A stretch of DNA of 64,000 bases, taken from NCBI RefSeq assembly GCF_013369485.1, contig NZ_JABWEB010000022.1:17407-81406 (forward strand), given 5' to 3'. Positions 54,122 through 63,303 of this stretch are shown here, in pieces. The notes under the pieces are model-generated. The model was not told the DNA's origin. It saw only the letters and a program-made list of their open reading frames with translations, and did no database searches. The DNA is from Massilia sp. BJB1822. Its GTDB lineage: Bacteria > Pseudomonadota > Gammaproteobacteria > Burkholderiales > Burkholderiaceae_D. Numbering within the stretch: the stretch's first letter is position 1; the number at the start of each line of letters is the position of its first letter. A program made the position numbers and the translations under genes.

Positions 54122-54607
54122 ATGCCATCGTTTGACGTAGTATCTGAAGCCGATATGATCGAAGTCCGCAATGCGGTCGACCAGTCCAATAAAGAAATCA
54201 GCACCCGTTTCGACTTCAAGGGCAGCGATGCGCGCGTGGAGCAAAAAGAGCACGACCTGACGGCCTTCGCCGATTCCGATTTCCAGCTCAGCCAGGTACG
54301 CGATGTGCTGACCAATAAGCTGGCCAAGCGCAAGGTCGACGTGCGCTTCCTCGACGAGGGCAAGATCGAGAAAATCGGCGGCGACAAGGTCAAGCAGGTG
54401 ATCAAGGTGAAAAACGGCATCGAAACCGAAACCGCCAAGAAAATCACCCGCATCATCAAGGACAGCAAGATGAAAGTCCAGGCCAGCATCCAGGGTGAAT
54501 CGGTACGCGTGACCGGCGCCAAGCGCGACGATCTGCAAGCGGCCATGGCCCTGCTGCGCAAGGAAGTTGCGGATACGCCGCTGGAGTTCAACAACTTCCG
54601 CGACTGA
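54122..54607 (+). CDS. yajQ: YajQ family (UPF0234) nucleotide-binding protein
   Basis: This 161-residue protein has the full UPF0234 signature: MPSFDVVSEADMIEVRNAVD at the start, STRFDFKGS, and a C-terminal repeat of the same fold (RIIKDSKMKVQASIQG, VTGAKRDDLQ) ending LEFNNFRD. YajQ proteins of Xanthomonas and Pseudomonas have been reported to bind c-di-GMP and affect transcription. That role is plausible here because wspR lies about 3 kb away. AAGGAAA lies upstream of the ATG. Confidence 0.93.
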   Translation: MPSFDVVSEADMIEVRNAVDQSNKEISTRFDFKGSDARVEQKEHDLTAFADSDFQLSQVRDVLTNKLAKRKVDVRFLDEGKIEKIGGDKVKQVIKVKNGIETETAKKITRIIKDSKMKVQASIQGESVRVTGAKRDDLQAAMALLRKEVADTPLEFNNFRD

Positions 54608-54667
54608 TCCCCTCCCCTCCGGCGCGTGGAGACGCGCCTGCACTAACCACGTAGTCCAAGGATAGAA

Positions 54668-55936
54668 ATGAAACGTGTTGACGACTTCCGCCTCAAGTTT
54701 GGCGATAAAGAATATGTGCCAATCATGATCGGCGGGATGGGCGTGGATATCTCCACGTCTGAACTGGCGCTCGAAGCTGCCCGCCTGGGCGGCATCGGCC
54801 ATATTTCCGATGCGATGGTGGAGGATGTGTCCGACCGCCGCTTCGATACCAGCTTCGTCAAGGAAAAGACCAAGCTGTACAAGTTCAACATCAACAATAT
54901 GGACAAGGCGGTAGTGCAGTTCGACCTGGGCCGACTGGCCGAGGCGCAGCGTCTGCATATCGGCAAAACCATGGAAGCGAAAAAAGGCCCGGGCCTGATC
55001 TTCGTGAACTGCATGGAAAAGCTGACCATGAACGGGCCGAAGGAAACCCTGCGCACCCGCCTCAACGCGGCGCTGGACGCCGGCATCGACGGCATCACCC
55101 TGTCGGCCGGCCTGCACTTCGGCTCCTTCGCGCTGATGGCCGACCATCCGCGCTTCCGCGAAGCCAAGCTGGGCATCATCGTGTCCTCGGTGCGCGCGCT
55201 GCAGATCTTCCTGCGCAAGAACGCCAAGCTCGATCGCCTGCCCGACTTCGTGATCGTGGAAGGCCCGCTGGCCGGCGGCCACCTCGGCTTCGGCCTGGAG
55301 GACTGGAAGGATTACGACCTGCACACCATCGTCGCCGAAATCCTGGCCTATCTGAAGAAGGAAGAGCTGAGCATTCCCGTCATCGCGGCGGGCGGCGTGT
55401 TCACCGGCAGCGATGCCGTCTCCTTCCTGGAAATGGGCGCGGCCGGCGTGCAGGTGGCGACCCGCTTCACCATCGCCAAGGAATGCGGCCTGCCGGACAA
55501 GGTCAAGCAGGAATACATCAAGGCCACCGAAGAAGACATCATCGTCAACGGCGTGTCGCCGACCGGCTATCCGATGCGCATGCTGCGCCAGACCCCGGCC
55601 ATCGGCGCCGGCATCCGTCCCGGCTGCGAGTCCTATGGCTACCTGCTGGACGCCACCGGCAGCTGCGCCTACATCAATTCGTATAACCGCGAAGTGGTGG
55701 CCAACGGCGGCACCGACAAAGGCATCAAGGTGATGGACAAGACCTGTCTGTGCACCCATATGCGCAACTTCAACTGCTGGACTTGCGGCCATTACACCTA
55801 CCGCCTGAAGGACACCACGCACAAGCTGGCCAACGGTGAGTACCAGCTGCCGACGGCCGAACATATCTTCAAGGATTACCAGTTCAGCGTGGACAACCAG
55901 ATCGCCCTGCCGCCGAAAGAGGAAGACGCGGCCTGA
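54668..55936 (+). CDS. Nitronate monooxygenase family flavoprotein
   Basis: This 422-residue TIM-barrel flavoprotein belongs to the 2-nitropropane dioxygenase/nitronate monooxygenase family: PIMIGGMGVDISTSELALEA at the start, SAGLHFGSFAL, IVEGPLAGGHLGFG and the FMN-phosphate site VIAAGGVFTGSDAV with GAAGVQVATRF. It is longer than the usual 320-350 residues because of a C-terminal extension with a cysteine cluster (CLCTHMRNFNCWTCGHYTY). The four cysteines are spaced suitably for a metal site. The true substrate is uncertain. Confidence 0.85.
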   Translation: MKRVDDFRLKFGDKEYVPIMIGGMGVDISTSELALEAARLGGIGHISDAMVEDVSDRRFDTSFVKEKTKLYKFNINNMDKAVVQFDLGRLAEAQRLHIGKTMEAKKGPGLIFVNCMEKLTMNGPKETLRTRLNAALDAGIDGITLSAGLHFGSFALMADHPRFREAKLGIIVSSVRALQIFLRKNAKLDRLPDFVIVEGPLAGGHLGFGLEDWKDYDLHTIVAEILAYLKKEELSIPVIAAGGVFTGSDAVSFLEMGAAGVQVATRFTIAKECGLPDKVKQEYIKATEEDIIVNGVSPTGYPMRMLRQTPAIGAGIRPGCESYGYLLDATGSCAYINSYNREVVANGGTDKGIKVMDKTCLCTHMRNFNCWTCGHYTYRLKDTTHKLANGEYQLPTAEHIFKDYQFSVDNQIALPPKEEDAA

Positions 55937-55953
55937 TACGCTTCCGGCATAAG

Positions 55954-55989
55954 AAAGGCGCAGCCTGCAAAGGTCTGCGCCTTTTTTTC
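55954..55989 (+). terminator. Rho-independent terminator
   Basis: A perfect 10-bp stem AAAGGCGCAG/CTGCGCCTTT is followed by four or five further T residues, 17 bases after the nitronate monooxygenase stop. It also lies just beyond the end of the convergent LysR gene. Confidence 0.88.
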
Positions 55990-56000
55990 GTCCCGGCCAT

Positions 56001-56924
56001 TCACATGCCGCTGATGCGGCGCGCGAATGCCGGCTGGCGGAAACGCTCGACAACGAAATCAACAAAGAGCCGCGTTTTGGCCGGCAGCAGCTTCTTGCTG
56101 GAGTAGTAGATCGAGAGTGGGCCGGTGCGGGCCGACCATCCCGGCAGCAGGCGTATCAGCTCCCCTCTTTCCAGATAGGGCGTGGCATGCGGCGACGGCA
56201 GCAGGGCCACGCCCATGCCCAGGGCGGCGGCATGCGCCATCGCTTCCGGATCGTCGAAGATGGCGCTGGCGCGGTGCTCGGCCACGCCCTCCTCGCCCTT
56301 GGCATTGCGCAGCGTCCAATTGCGCAAACGTCCACTGCCGGCCGAGCGGCGCGCGATGCCGTCCAGCGCCGCCAGGTCCGCCGGGTGGCGCGGCATGGGC
56401 CGCCCGGCCATATAGCGCGGCGCGGCCGTCGCCACGATGTGCACGGGCGCCAATTCGCGCGCGATCACGCCCGGCGTCAGGTCGATGCCGCCACCGATCG
56501 CCACATCGAAGCCGCCGCCGATCAGATCGACCTGGCGGTTGTCGAAGTGCCAGTCCGGCACGATGCCGGGATAGCGCTGCACGAATTCGGCCAGCAGCGG
56601 CAGCAGGTACATGCGGCCGAAGGCTAGCGCCACGCCCACCTTTAGCGTGCCCGATGGCTGGCCATCGTCCTGCGCCACGTCGGCCATCGCATCCTGCAGC
56701 AGCATCAGCGGCGCGCTGATCTGGCGCAGCAGGCGCTCGCCGCCTTCGGTCAAGGTCAGGCTGCGCGTGCTGCGCTGGAACAGGCGCAGGCCCAGGGCGG
56801 CCTCCAGCCGCGCCACATTTTTGCTGACCGCTGCAGGCGTCAGGCCCAGGCGGCGCGCCGCCACCGAGAAGCTGCCGCCCTCGGCGCTTTGCACAAAGGA
56901 GTCGAGATGGTTGAGGGGTTCCAT
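56001..56924 (-). CDS. LysR family transcriptional regulator
   Basis: This 307-residue regulator has a winged helix-turn-helix at residues 5-64 (FVQSAEGGSFSVAARRLGLT, SKNVARLEAALGLRLFQRST) and a periplasmic-binding-like effector domain. It is of the CrgA/DsdC-like short type with TLKVGVALAFGRMYLLPLL. It is divergent from the SDR gene across a 111-base gap, the usual arrangement for a LysR regulator and its target. The gap contains AT-rich dyads but I could not assign a T-N11-A site with confidence. Confidence 0.9.
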   Translation of the reverse strand: MEPLNHLDSFVQSAEGGSFSVAARRLGLTPAAVSKNVARLEAALGLRLFQRSTRSLTLTEGGERLLRQISAPLMLLQDAMADVAQDDGQPSGTLKVGVALAFGRMYLLPLLAEFVQRYPGIVPDWHFDNRQVDLIGGGFDVAIGGGIDLTPGVIARELAPVHIVATAAPRYMAGRPMPRHPADLAALDGIARRSAGSGRLRNWTLRNAKGEEGVAEHRASAIFDDPEAMAHAAALGMGVALLPSPHATPYLERGELIRLLPGWSARTGPLSIYYSSKKLLPAKTRLFVDFVVERFRQPAFARRISGM

Positions 56925-57035
56925 TCGTCCATTTTATACCTTTGGTTGAAATAGATTAGCCAGATTACCATCTATTCATCTCGTAATGCATGGCCGATAC
57001 TGGCTTCATCCCAACCATTTTGAAGGAAGCCCATC

Positions 57036-57788
57036 ATGAACCAGACCACGTCCAGCCTGAACGGCAAAATCGCTTTCGTCACTGGCGGCTCACGCGGCAT
57101 CGGCGCCGCCATCGTGCGCCGCCTGGCCGCCGACGGTGCCACCGTCGCCTTCACGTATCACCATTCGCGCGGTGCGGCCGACGCGCTGGCGGCCGAAGTG
57201 GAAGCGGCGGGCGGCCGCGCCCTGCCGATCCAGGCTGACGCCGCCGACGTGCATGCGGTCAAGGCGGTGATCGACGATCTCGCCAGGCAGTTTGGCCGTC
57301 TCGACATCCTGGTCAACAATGCCGGGGTCTTCATCCCCGGCGCGCTGGCCGATTTTTCGCTGGAGGATTTCGACCGTACCGTGAACGTGAATGTGCGCGC
57401 GGTGTTTGCCGCCATCAAGGCAGCGGCGGTGCATATGGGCGACGGCGGCCGCGTGATCAATATCGGCAGTGTGAATGCCGACCGCGTCCCCTTCCCCGGC
57501 ATGAGTGTCTACGCCATGAGCAAGGCGGCGCTGACTGGCCTGGTGCAAGGCCTGGCGCGCGATCTGGGGCCGCGCGGCATCACCGTCAACAATGTGCAGC
57601 CTGGTCCCGTAAATACGGAAATGAATCCGGACAGCGGCGATTTCGCCAAGGCCATGCACGCCATCATGGCCTTGCCGCGCCATGGCCATCCCGATGAAGT
57701 GGCTGGCATGGTGGCTTATCTGGCCCGCCCGGAAGCGGCTTTCGTCACCGGCGCCAACCTGACCATCGACGGCGGTTTCGGCGCCTGA
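57036..57788 (+). CDS. Short-chain dehydrogenase/reductase
   Basis: This 250-residue classical SDR has the cofactor motif VTGGSRGIGAAIVRRLA and the structural NNAG. The catalytic triad residues are in INIGSVNA (Ser), SVYAMSKAAL (Tyr and Lys) and the asparagine of VNVNVRA. It ends with the typical TGANLTIDGGFGA. The glycine-rich loop followed by basic residues suggests NADP(H). The substrate is unknown. It is probably controlled by the divergent LysR gene. Confidence 0.92.
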   Translation: MNQTTSSLNGKIAFVTGGSRGIGAAIVRRLAADGATVAFTYHHSRGAADALAAEVEAAGGRALPIQADAADVHAVKAVIDDLARQFGRLDILVNNAGVFIPGALADFSLEDFDRTVNVNVRAVFAAIKAAAVHMGDGGRVINIGSVNADRVPFPGMSVYAMSKAALTGLVQGLARDLGPRGITVNNVQPGPVNTEMNPDSGDFAKAMHAIMALPRHGHPDEVAGMVAYLARPEAAFVTGANLTIDGGFGA

Positions 57789-57813
57789 TGTGGATCTAGG
57801 CAGGAAGGAGCTG

Positions 57814-59295
57814 TCAGGCGCCGCCGTGCTGCCCCGGATCGGGCAGCGCGTGGCCCGGATACAGGCGCTGCAAGGTCTGCACTACCACCTGCGCAACCAG
57901 CTCGCGCACAGGGGCAATATCGGCCTCCTCCTGCTCGCGCAAGGTCTTCCACAGGCCTTGCAGCGTGTCTTCGCGCAGCGCCACCGCCTGCTCCACTTCG
58001 TCCTGCCAGAAGGCGGGCGCCTCGCTCTCGACGAAGTTGCCGCGCCCCCGGCCGAAATGGGCCACGGCCAGATAGCGCAGCACATTCGACACCAGCAGGG
58101 TGCGCAGGAATTCGTCCGACAGCGCGATCGAAGACTGGCGCCGGTCGGTGCTGGCATTGAAGCCCCAGGCCACGCCGGCAAAGGTCAGCGCGCCGATCAC
58201 GCCGCCCAGCAAGGCGCCGGTTCCCAGCGTCAGCCCGCCCGCCGCCAGATCGGCCGACAAACCCGTCGCCGCGCCCGAGACGATGGCGCCCAATAGCGCC
58301 GCCTGCGCCTTCTCGACCGGTGCGCGCACCACGAAATTCTCGCTGACGCGGGCATTGATCTTGGGCGCCTCGCTGGCATCGAGCTTGTGCAGCGCCAGCA
58401 AGCCCACCGTGGTCTGGCCGATGCCCAGGTTCAGGCGCGCCACCAGGGTATTCATGGCGCGCTCCTGACGCTTGCGGTCCTCGCCCTTGCCGACGCCTAC
58501 CAGCTTGAGCGCCGCCCCCAGCACCGAGCGCTGCTCCACGTCGACCAGTTGGCGGTCGCGCGTGGCGTCCAGCAATTGCTGCGCCAATAGCGAGAGCGAC
58601 TGCGCGAAGCGCTGCGCATTATTCTTTTCCCACGCAGCGAACAGGCGCTGATACGCCAGCTGCTTGGAGGCCGGCAGCATGCCGCGCACCGCCTCGTAGA
58701 ACACGCGCTCATGCACCCAGCAGCGGGCGAAGGCATCCAGCGGCAGCACTTCGCGCACCACGGCGAACTGCTGCAGATACTGCTTCCAGCGCGCCAGCTC
58801 GGCCTGCTCCTCGTGCTGCGGCCGCGGTGGCCCCATCTGGTTCAGCAGCACCAGCACCGGCTTGCCCAGCCACTCCAGTATCTTCATCTCCGGCGGCAGA
58901 TAACCGGCATCCTTCGGCGCCTCCGACGAATTCACCAGGTACAGCACGACGTCGGCCGCATCGCGCGCGGCGCGCAAAGCTTGCTGGCTAAGCCAGAACG
59001 GACGGTCGCGGTAGCGGTCCAGCACTTCGCGCAGGAACCAGCCGATCGGATTGCCGGACGAGGCGAGCCGTTTCAGCAGCCGCGCCGAATCGCCGAAGCC
59101 GGGCGTGTCCCACAGCAGCAGGGCATCGCCTTCGGCATTGTTCAGCAGCGTATGCGCTTCCGACAGCACCGTCACGTGGGCCGCATCGCGCACCTCGCCC
59201 ACATCGCTGCCGATCAGGGTGCGCGCCAGCGTAGTCTTGCCGTTATTCGTGTGCGAGATCAGGGCCAGCTGGATCTGCATTCCGCTCTCGTTCAT
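57814..59295 (-). CDS. DUF3482 family GTPase-like membrane protein
   Basis: This 493-residue protein has an N-terminal GTPase domain: G1 SHTNNGKTTLARTLIG, G3 WDTPGFGDS and G4 VLLNQMG. A helical middle region and a glycine-rich hydrophobic hairpin at about residues 330-385 (GLTLGTGALLGGVIGALTFAGVAWGF) could insert into the membrane. This is the DUF3482 layout, somewhat dynamin-like. Its start overlaps the stop of the upstream DUF2868 gene by 4 bases (ATGA), and the two families are commonly paired. Function is unknown. Confidence 0.85.
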   Translation of the reverse strand: MNESGMQIQLALISHTNNGKTTLARTLIGSDVGEVRDAAHVTVLSEAHTLLNNAEGDALLLWDTPGFGDSARLLKRLASSGNPIGWFLREVLDRYRDRPFWLSQQALRAARDAADVVLYLVNSSEAPKDAGYLPPEMKILEWLGKPVLVLLNQMGPPRPQHEEQAELARWKQYLQQFAVVREVLPLDAFARCWVHERVFYEAVRGMLPASKQLAYQRLFAAWEKNNAQRFAQSLSLLAQQLLDATRDRQLVDVEQRSVLGAALKLVGVGKGEDRKRQERAMNTLVARLNLGIGQTTVGLLALHKLDASEAPKINARVSENFVVRAPVEKAQAALLGAIVSGAATGLSADLAAGGLTLGTGALLGGVIGALTFAGVAWGFNASTDRRQSSIALSDEFLRTLLVSNVLRYLAVAHFGRGRGNFVESEAPAFWQDEVEQAVALREDTLQGLWKTLREQEEADIAPVRELVAQVVVQTLQRLYPGHALPDPGQHGGA

Positions 59296-60758
59296 AGTGC
59301 CCCCGATAGCGGCAGGCCGGCGCCCTGCTCCAGCGCGCGCAGCTCCGGCTGCAGAAGGTTGACGATGGTGGCGTCGACGCCATGATATAGAGAGAACTGG
59401 CGCCACAACTCCACCCGCTCCGCCAGACGCGCCGCATCGGCATTGCGCGCGGCGAAGCCCGACTCGTCGATCAGCACCGCCACACCGCGCGGCGCCGCTG
59501 CCGCGATCAGCTGGGCCAGGAAGGCGCCATGGCTTTCGCGCTCCGGCGTCGCGGCCAGATTGAACAAGGCTGCCGTCAGGCTGATCTCCTTATTACTCCA
59601 GTCCACGCCCTTGAAAGCATCGCGCAGCTCGTCGCCATAAGCAATGGCCGGCGCCAGTTGCACGCGCGCCTTCTCGCCCAGCAGACTGGCAGCCACCGCC
59701 TGCAAGCCCTTGCTGCGCGCCTCGTCCACGGTGAAGCTGAAAGGCAGCACGCGCAGTGCGCCGGCCGGCTGGCCGGTTGCCTCGCCCAGCTTGCGAAAAT
59801 ACGGCTGCTCCAGGTCGAGCGGGAAGCGGCGCGCCAGCCAGCGTGCCCGCAGGCCGGCCAGCGCCGCCAGCACCAGCCGCGGCGCCACCGCCAGCAGCAG
59901 CAAGGTGGCAGCATACAAATGCACCCATAGCGCCCCGTTGGGCGCGGCCTGGGCTTGCGGGAAATGCAAGGCCTGCACATCGGCCAGCGTGAAGCCGGGC
60001 AAATGGAAGACCAGGATGGCCGGCGCGAACAGGATGCTCAGCAAGCCGTGCACCTGCTCGGCGCTGAGGAAGGTACTTTCCCAGCCGGCCGCATACTGCA
60101 CCAGCAGGCCGCGCGCATACAGGGATGCCGTGGCGCCCAGCGCGAAAGCCGCAGCACTCAGATGGATGGTGCAGGCCAGGCGCGCGCCATTCAGCCTGGC
60201 ACTTAGCTGCGTCCACTCGCCCATGAAAGCGAATAGTGCCGACGACATTGCATGCGGCAACTTGCGCGGCAGCGCATTGCGGCCCACGCCCAGGCGCTGT
60301 ATCCAGGCGGCGCGCCAGCGGTTTGCGCGCCGTTTCGGCCAGCATAGCCACAGCAGCATGCCGAGATAGACCGCCAGATTCCAGAAAATGATGATCAGCA
60401 GAGGCGCCGACAGCAGATCGGCATGATGGGGATCGGTGATGCGGTCCAGCCCCGCGCCCAGCAAGAGCGCCAGCAGCGGCAGGGTGTAGACCAGGGTATG
60501 CAGACCGGGACGGCGGCGGACGAAAGCGGCGAAGGCCGGTGTGCGCTGTCCCAGTTTTTTGATGATCTGCTCGGCGCGCTGCTGCAGAAAATGCTCCTGG
60601 GTGGCAGCCGACTTGCTTTCCGCCGCCTGCCATTGCGCCAGTTCGCGCGCCGCCCGGCTGGCGTAGCTGCGGTCGTCCTCACTGAGGATTTCACGCTGCT
60701 GGTCAGCCGTTTCGATGGCGCGCACCAATACCACGTCCCGTGCATGTCGCTCGTTCAT
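59292..60758 (-). CDS. DUF2868 family membrane protein
   Basis: This 488-residue protein has a soluble N-terminal helix region (AIETADQQREILSEDDRSYA) and four transmembrane helices at about residues 85-290. A C-terminal soluble domain has VAVLIDESGFAARNADAARL and RVELWRQFSLYHG. This is the DUF2868 pattern and it forms a conserved pair with DUF3482. Their co-translation suggests a complex, with a GTPase module working on or at the membrane. Function is unknown. Confidence 0.85.
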   Translation of the reverse strand: MNERHARDVVLVRAIETADQQREILSEDDRSYASRAARELAQWQAAESKSAATQEHFLQQRAEQIIKKLGQRTPAFAAFVRRRPGLHTLVYTLPLLALLLGAGLDRITDPHHADLLSAPLLIIIFWNLAVYLGMLLWLCWPKRRANRWRAAWIQRLGVGRNALPRKLPHAMSSALFAFMGEWTQLSARLNGARLACTIHLSAAAFALGATASLYARGLLVQYAAGWESTFLSAEQVHGLLSILFAPAILVFHLPGFTLADVQALHFPQAQAAPNGALWVHLYAATLLLLAVAPRLVLAALAGLRARWLARRFPLDLEQPYFRKLGEATGQPAGALRVLPFSFTVDEARSKGLQAVAASLLGEKARVQLAPAIAYGDELRDAFKGVDWSNKEISLTAALFNLAATPERESHGAFLAQLIAAAAPRGVAVLIDESGFAARNADAARLAERVELWRQFSLYHGVDATIVNLLQPELRALEQGAGLPLSGAL

Positions 60759-60813
60759 GCTGCTCCTTGTTCTGGAGCAAACATTATAACCCTGCGGTGC
60801 GCGCCGCCTTGTC

Positions 60814-62031
60814 CTACTTCAGGAGCCAGGCCGTCAGGGACTCGGCGCTGCCGCCCTCGCCTACCGCTCTTTCCACCAGCAGATAGGCTTTGCTGCCATC
60901 GGCCTTGGCAATGCTGTAAGCCTGGAACTTCACGCTGCGCTTGAAAGTGGGATCGCTAACCGCCTGGCCCTTCAGCGCCTGGGATACTTGTTCCGCGGTG
61001 AATTTTGCGGTGGATGTCCCAATGGTCAAGGTTGCGTTTCCGCCATCATCAAAGGCGAAGCTGCGCTCATTGCTCGTCGAAACACAGTCATCATGCCAGA
61101 TAGTGAACTTCTGCTTGGCCAGTCCCGCGGCCTCGCTGATTGCCACCGCCTTCGCGGAAACCAGATAGTCGGCCAGCCGGCTCTTTTTGGCGCTGGTGGC
61201 GCACATCAGCACGGATGCCGGCAAGAACTTATAGGAGCTAAAACCATATATCGTACCCGCTGGCGGCGGCAAAATCGGGCCGTAAGCCTCCCCTTCAAAG
61301 CGGCGCAGGGCGGCTTTGGCGAGCGGCGTGAACAAAGTATCATCCGCTTCCAGCTCGACAGCAGCCAGCAGTGAGCGCGACGTTTCCTGTTCCCATAGCT
61401 CGAGAGTCTGAGGCGGCGCCGACGAGGCGGCAATATAGGCAGCAGCCAAGGCAGCCTTCTTGGCCAACAAATCCTTATCGCTGCCGGTGGCGCTGTTCAG
61501 GATTGCCAGCGGCAGATAGCGGCGGCTTACCTCGCCGCCATTCAGCTTGGCCAGCCACTTGGCTTTCTCTGCGGCATCGGGTGAACGCCTAAACAGCGTG
61601 CTGAACACCTTCTCGATAACAACATCATTGGTGCCGCTATAGAACTGCATGGACATCTGCGAGTCGGCGAAACTGCCCACCGTTTTAGCTGCAGCAGAAT
61701 TGCTTGCCAGTACAGCTTCCAGTTCCTTGGCCGTCAGCGGCAGCTTGTTCTTCAAATTTTCAGCACTAAAAGCGCGTAAGCCATAGTAATCCGCCGCGGC
61801 GCCAAAGTAGCTCAGATACAGCTGATTAACCAGCGGATAGTAATCGCTTTCAACCGCCGCTTTAGGAGGCGTAGTTGGCGGTGTTACTGGCGGCGTTACT
61901 GGCGGCGTTACTGGTGGTGTTGTTGGCGTGGTCGGTGGCGTAGGTAATTGCGTGGCGGGTTCAGAACCGGAACCCGAACCGCCGCAGGCGGCAAGCAATA
62001 ATAGAGCAGGCAATGCGAGATAGCTTTTCAT
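60814..62031 (-). CDS. DUF4214-like lipoprotein with Pro/Thr repeat linker
   Basis: This 405-residue lipoprotein has lipobox LLAAC (cysteine near residue 16) and a TPPV/TPPT repeat linker at about residues 30-58. A helical domain resembling DUF4214 follows at about 62-210 (LYLSYFGAAADYYGL, FSTLFRRSPDAAEKAKWLAKL and LPLAILNSATGSDKDLLAKK). The C-terminal half is a beta-rich domain with two cysteines that I cannot assign. It is expected on the periplasmic or outer face of the envelope. It is monocistronic. Confidence 0.75.
   Translation of the reverse strand: MKSYLALPALLLLAACGGSGSGSEPATQLPTPPTTPTTPPVTPPVTPPVTPPTTPPKAAVESDYYPLVNQLYLSYFGAAADYYGLRAFSAENLKNKLPLTAKELEAVLASNSAAAKTVGSFADSQMSMQFYSGTNDVVIEKVFSTLFRRSPDAAEKAKWLAKLNGGEVSRRYLPLAILNSATGSDKDLLAKKAALAAAYIAASSAPPQTLELWEQETSRSLLAAVELEADDTLFTPLAKAALRRFEGEAYGPILPPPAGTIYGFSSYKFLPASVLMCATSAKKSRLADYLVSAKAVAISEAAGLAKQKFTIWHDDCVSTSNERSFAFDDGGNATLTIGTSTAKFTAEQVSQALKGQAVSDPTFKRSVKFQAYSIAKADGSKAYLLVERAVGEGGSAESLTAWLLK
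61877..61924. repeat. 12-bp tandem repeat in the lipoprotein linker
   Basis: Four tandem copies of a 12-base unit (GGCGGCGTTACT and close variants) encode TPPV/TPPT repeats on the minus strand. Because the unit is a multiple of three, copy-number changes would alter linker length without shifting the frame. Confidence 0.85.
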
Positions 62032-62553
62032 GGCAAGTCCTTTAATTTCACATTAATTGGATTGAATGTCAAAACCAAGACAGATCAAACAAAAAATAAA
62101 CTTCCTAGTTAAAAAACGGAAACCAAGGATGAGCAAAGCCACGCTAGTTCAATATAGCGAAACAAGCAGATTAATATTCATCCCTTACAGCATCTGAAAT
62201 GGATCGATTGTCGCTTTTCAGGTTGCGGCCATAATAATCTCGAAAAACACATCATATTGTGACGACCATCACTTAAATTATTTACTTGCAATTCGCTAGT
62301 ATTTGAATCCTCATTGAAGGGAACAAAAAAATTTTGCAAACCGAAACAAAATCCAGTCTGATCATGCCAAATTCAGGCATATCTTCCCTCTGAAAGGGGG
62401 TGCCAGGACGGATATTTGGTCAAAATTGCAGGTCGCCAATTTACAACTCCAGATGCTGATTTTTCCAAACCCGGAATTCTTTTCTTTTTAAAAAGGTAGA
62501 ATTAACTGCCCTCATCCGAGCGCATCAACAAACATCTACAACAGGAGTCTTCC
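62032..62553. promoter_or_regulatory. 522-base intergenic region with a CRP-like site
   Basis: This AT-rich gap separates the divergent lipoprotein and secreted-protein genes. A CRP/FNR-type dyad, TGTGA-CGACCA-TCACT, lies at 62258-62273 and matches the CRP half-sites at nine of ten positions. It is about 280 bases from the plus-strand gene and 230 bases from the minus-strand gene. A self-complementary CTTTTTAAAAAG lies at 62484-62495 near the plus-strand start. No open frame in the gap looks like a gene. Confidence 0.4.
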
Positions 62554-63294
62554 ATGATTCAGGAAAATATCAGGATTAAAGCATCCCGGCATTCCCTCGC
62601 ATCAGCTCTTGCACTTGGAATTACTCTCAGTCTTGCAACTTCCTATTCAGTAGCACAAAGCAGCTCTCCCTCCTCCGCAAATAGCAAAGAACAACTCCGG
62701 CTCGCCAGCTCGGCCGCTGAGCATGACTTTAAAGCTTTCGTCGAGCACCATTTGCAAAGTAAATCAGGCACCCAGCCGGCAGGTTTCCCTTTGGACGTCA
62801 CAGATATTCAGAATCTAAAAACCGCCAAGATCGCCTATGGATTTCAGGTTTACACGATAGATCCCAAGGATATTCTCAGTGCTCGCGCGGATATGCGCAG
62901 CATGGCCAAAGCCACTGGCATCTGGCGTTTCGTCATTAATCTGGAAGGAAAACCCATCGGACTCGCTACCGTCGAGCAGGTCAATGGAAAGTGGGAAACC
63001 GTTGCATATGGCGGCGCCATATTGGCTCAGGAAGTGGATGCATCAATCCATGCTTACGGCAATACCGACCACTCCAATGTGCGCTTTATCCGTATTTATC
63101 AGGCCCAATCGGATTTCCTGGAAGTCAGTTCGGCGCAGGATGCGAAAACGATGTTCGCCCCCCTGCTGTCCGCGCGCCAATCGCTGCTACTGCGCCAGGG
63201 AGACGCCAAATCCGAATCTGCACTGGTGGACGGCAATGAGCTGCTTGGTCCGCTACAAGCTGCGGTCAAGAAAAACATGGGTGCCAATAACTAA
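62554..63294 (+). CDS. Secreted hypothetical protein, partner of the cysteine protease
   Basis: This 246-residue protein has a signal peptide (SLASALALGITLSLATSYSVA, cleavage near residue 35). The mature domain is mixed alpha/beta, with KIAYGFQVYTIDPKDI, GIWRFVINLEGKPIGLATVEQ and DVRFIRIYQAQSDFLEV-like strands. I do not recognise a family. It lies 9 bases upstream of a secreted papain-like protease. A role as chaperone, propeptide-like inhibitor or substrate-delivery partner is possible but is inferred only from gene order. CAGGAG precedes the ATG. Confidence 0.75.
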   Translation: MIQENIRIKASRHSLASALALGITLSLATSYSVAQSSSPSSANSKEQLRLASSAAEHDFKAFVEHHLQSKSGTQPAGFPLDVTDIQNLKTAKIAYGFQVYTIDPKDILSARADMRSMAKATGIWRFVINLEGKPIGLATVEQVNGKWETVAYGGAILAQEVDASIHAYGNTDHSNVRFIRIYQAQSDFLEVSSAQDAKTMFAPLLSARQSLLLRQGDAKSESALVDGNELLGPLQAAVKKNMGANN

Positions 63295-63303
63295 GGGAAA
63301 GGA

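Noticed and set aside
54086..56065. A minus-strand frame of 659 codons opposite yajQ and the nitronate monooxygenase gene
   Set aside because: Antisense to two clearly recognised genes, with composition typical of reversed GC-rich coding DNA.
61877..61924. Tandem repeats considered as a CRISPR array
   Set aside because: The 12-bp units are adjacent without spacers and encode a TPPV linker in frame. No cas gene is present in the window.
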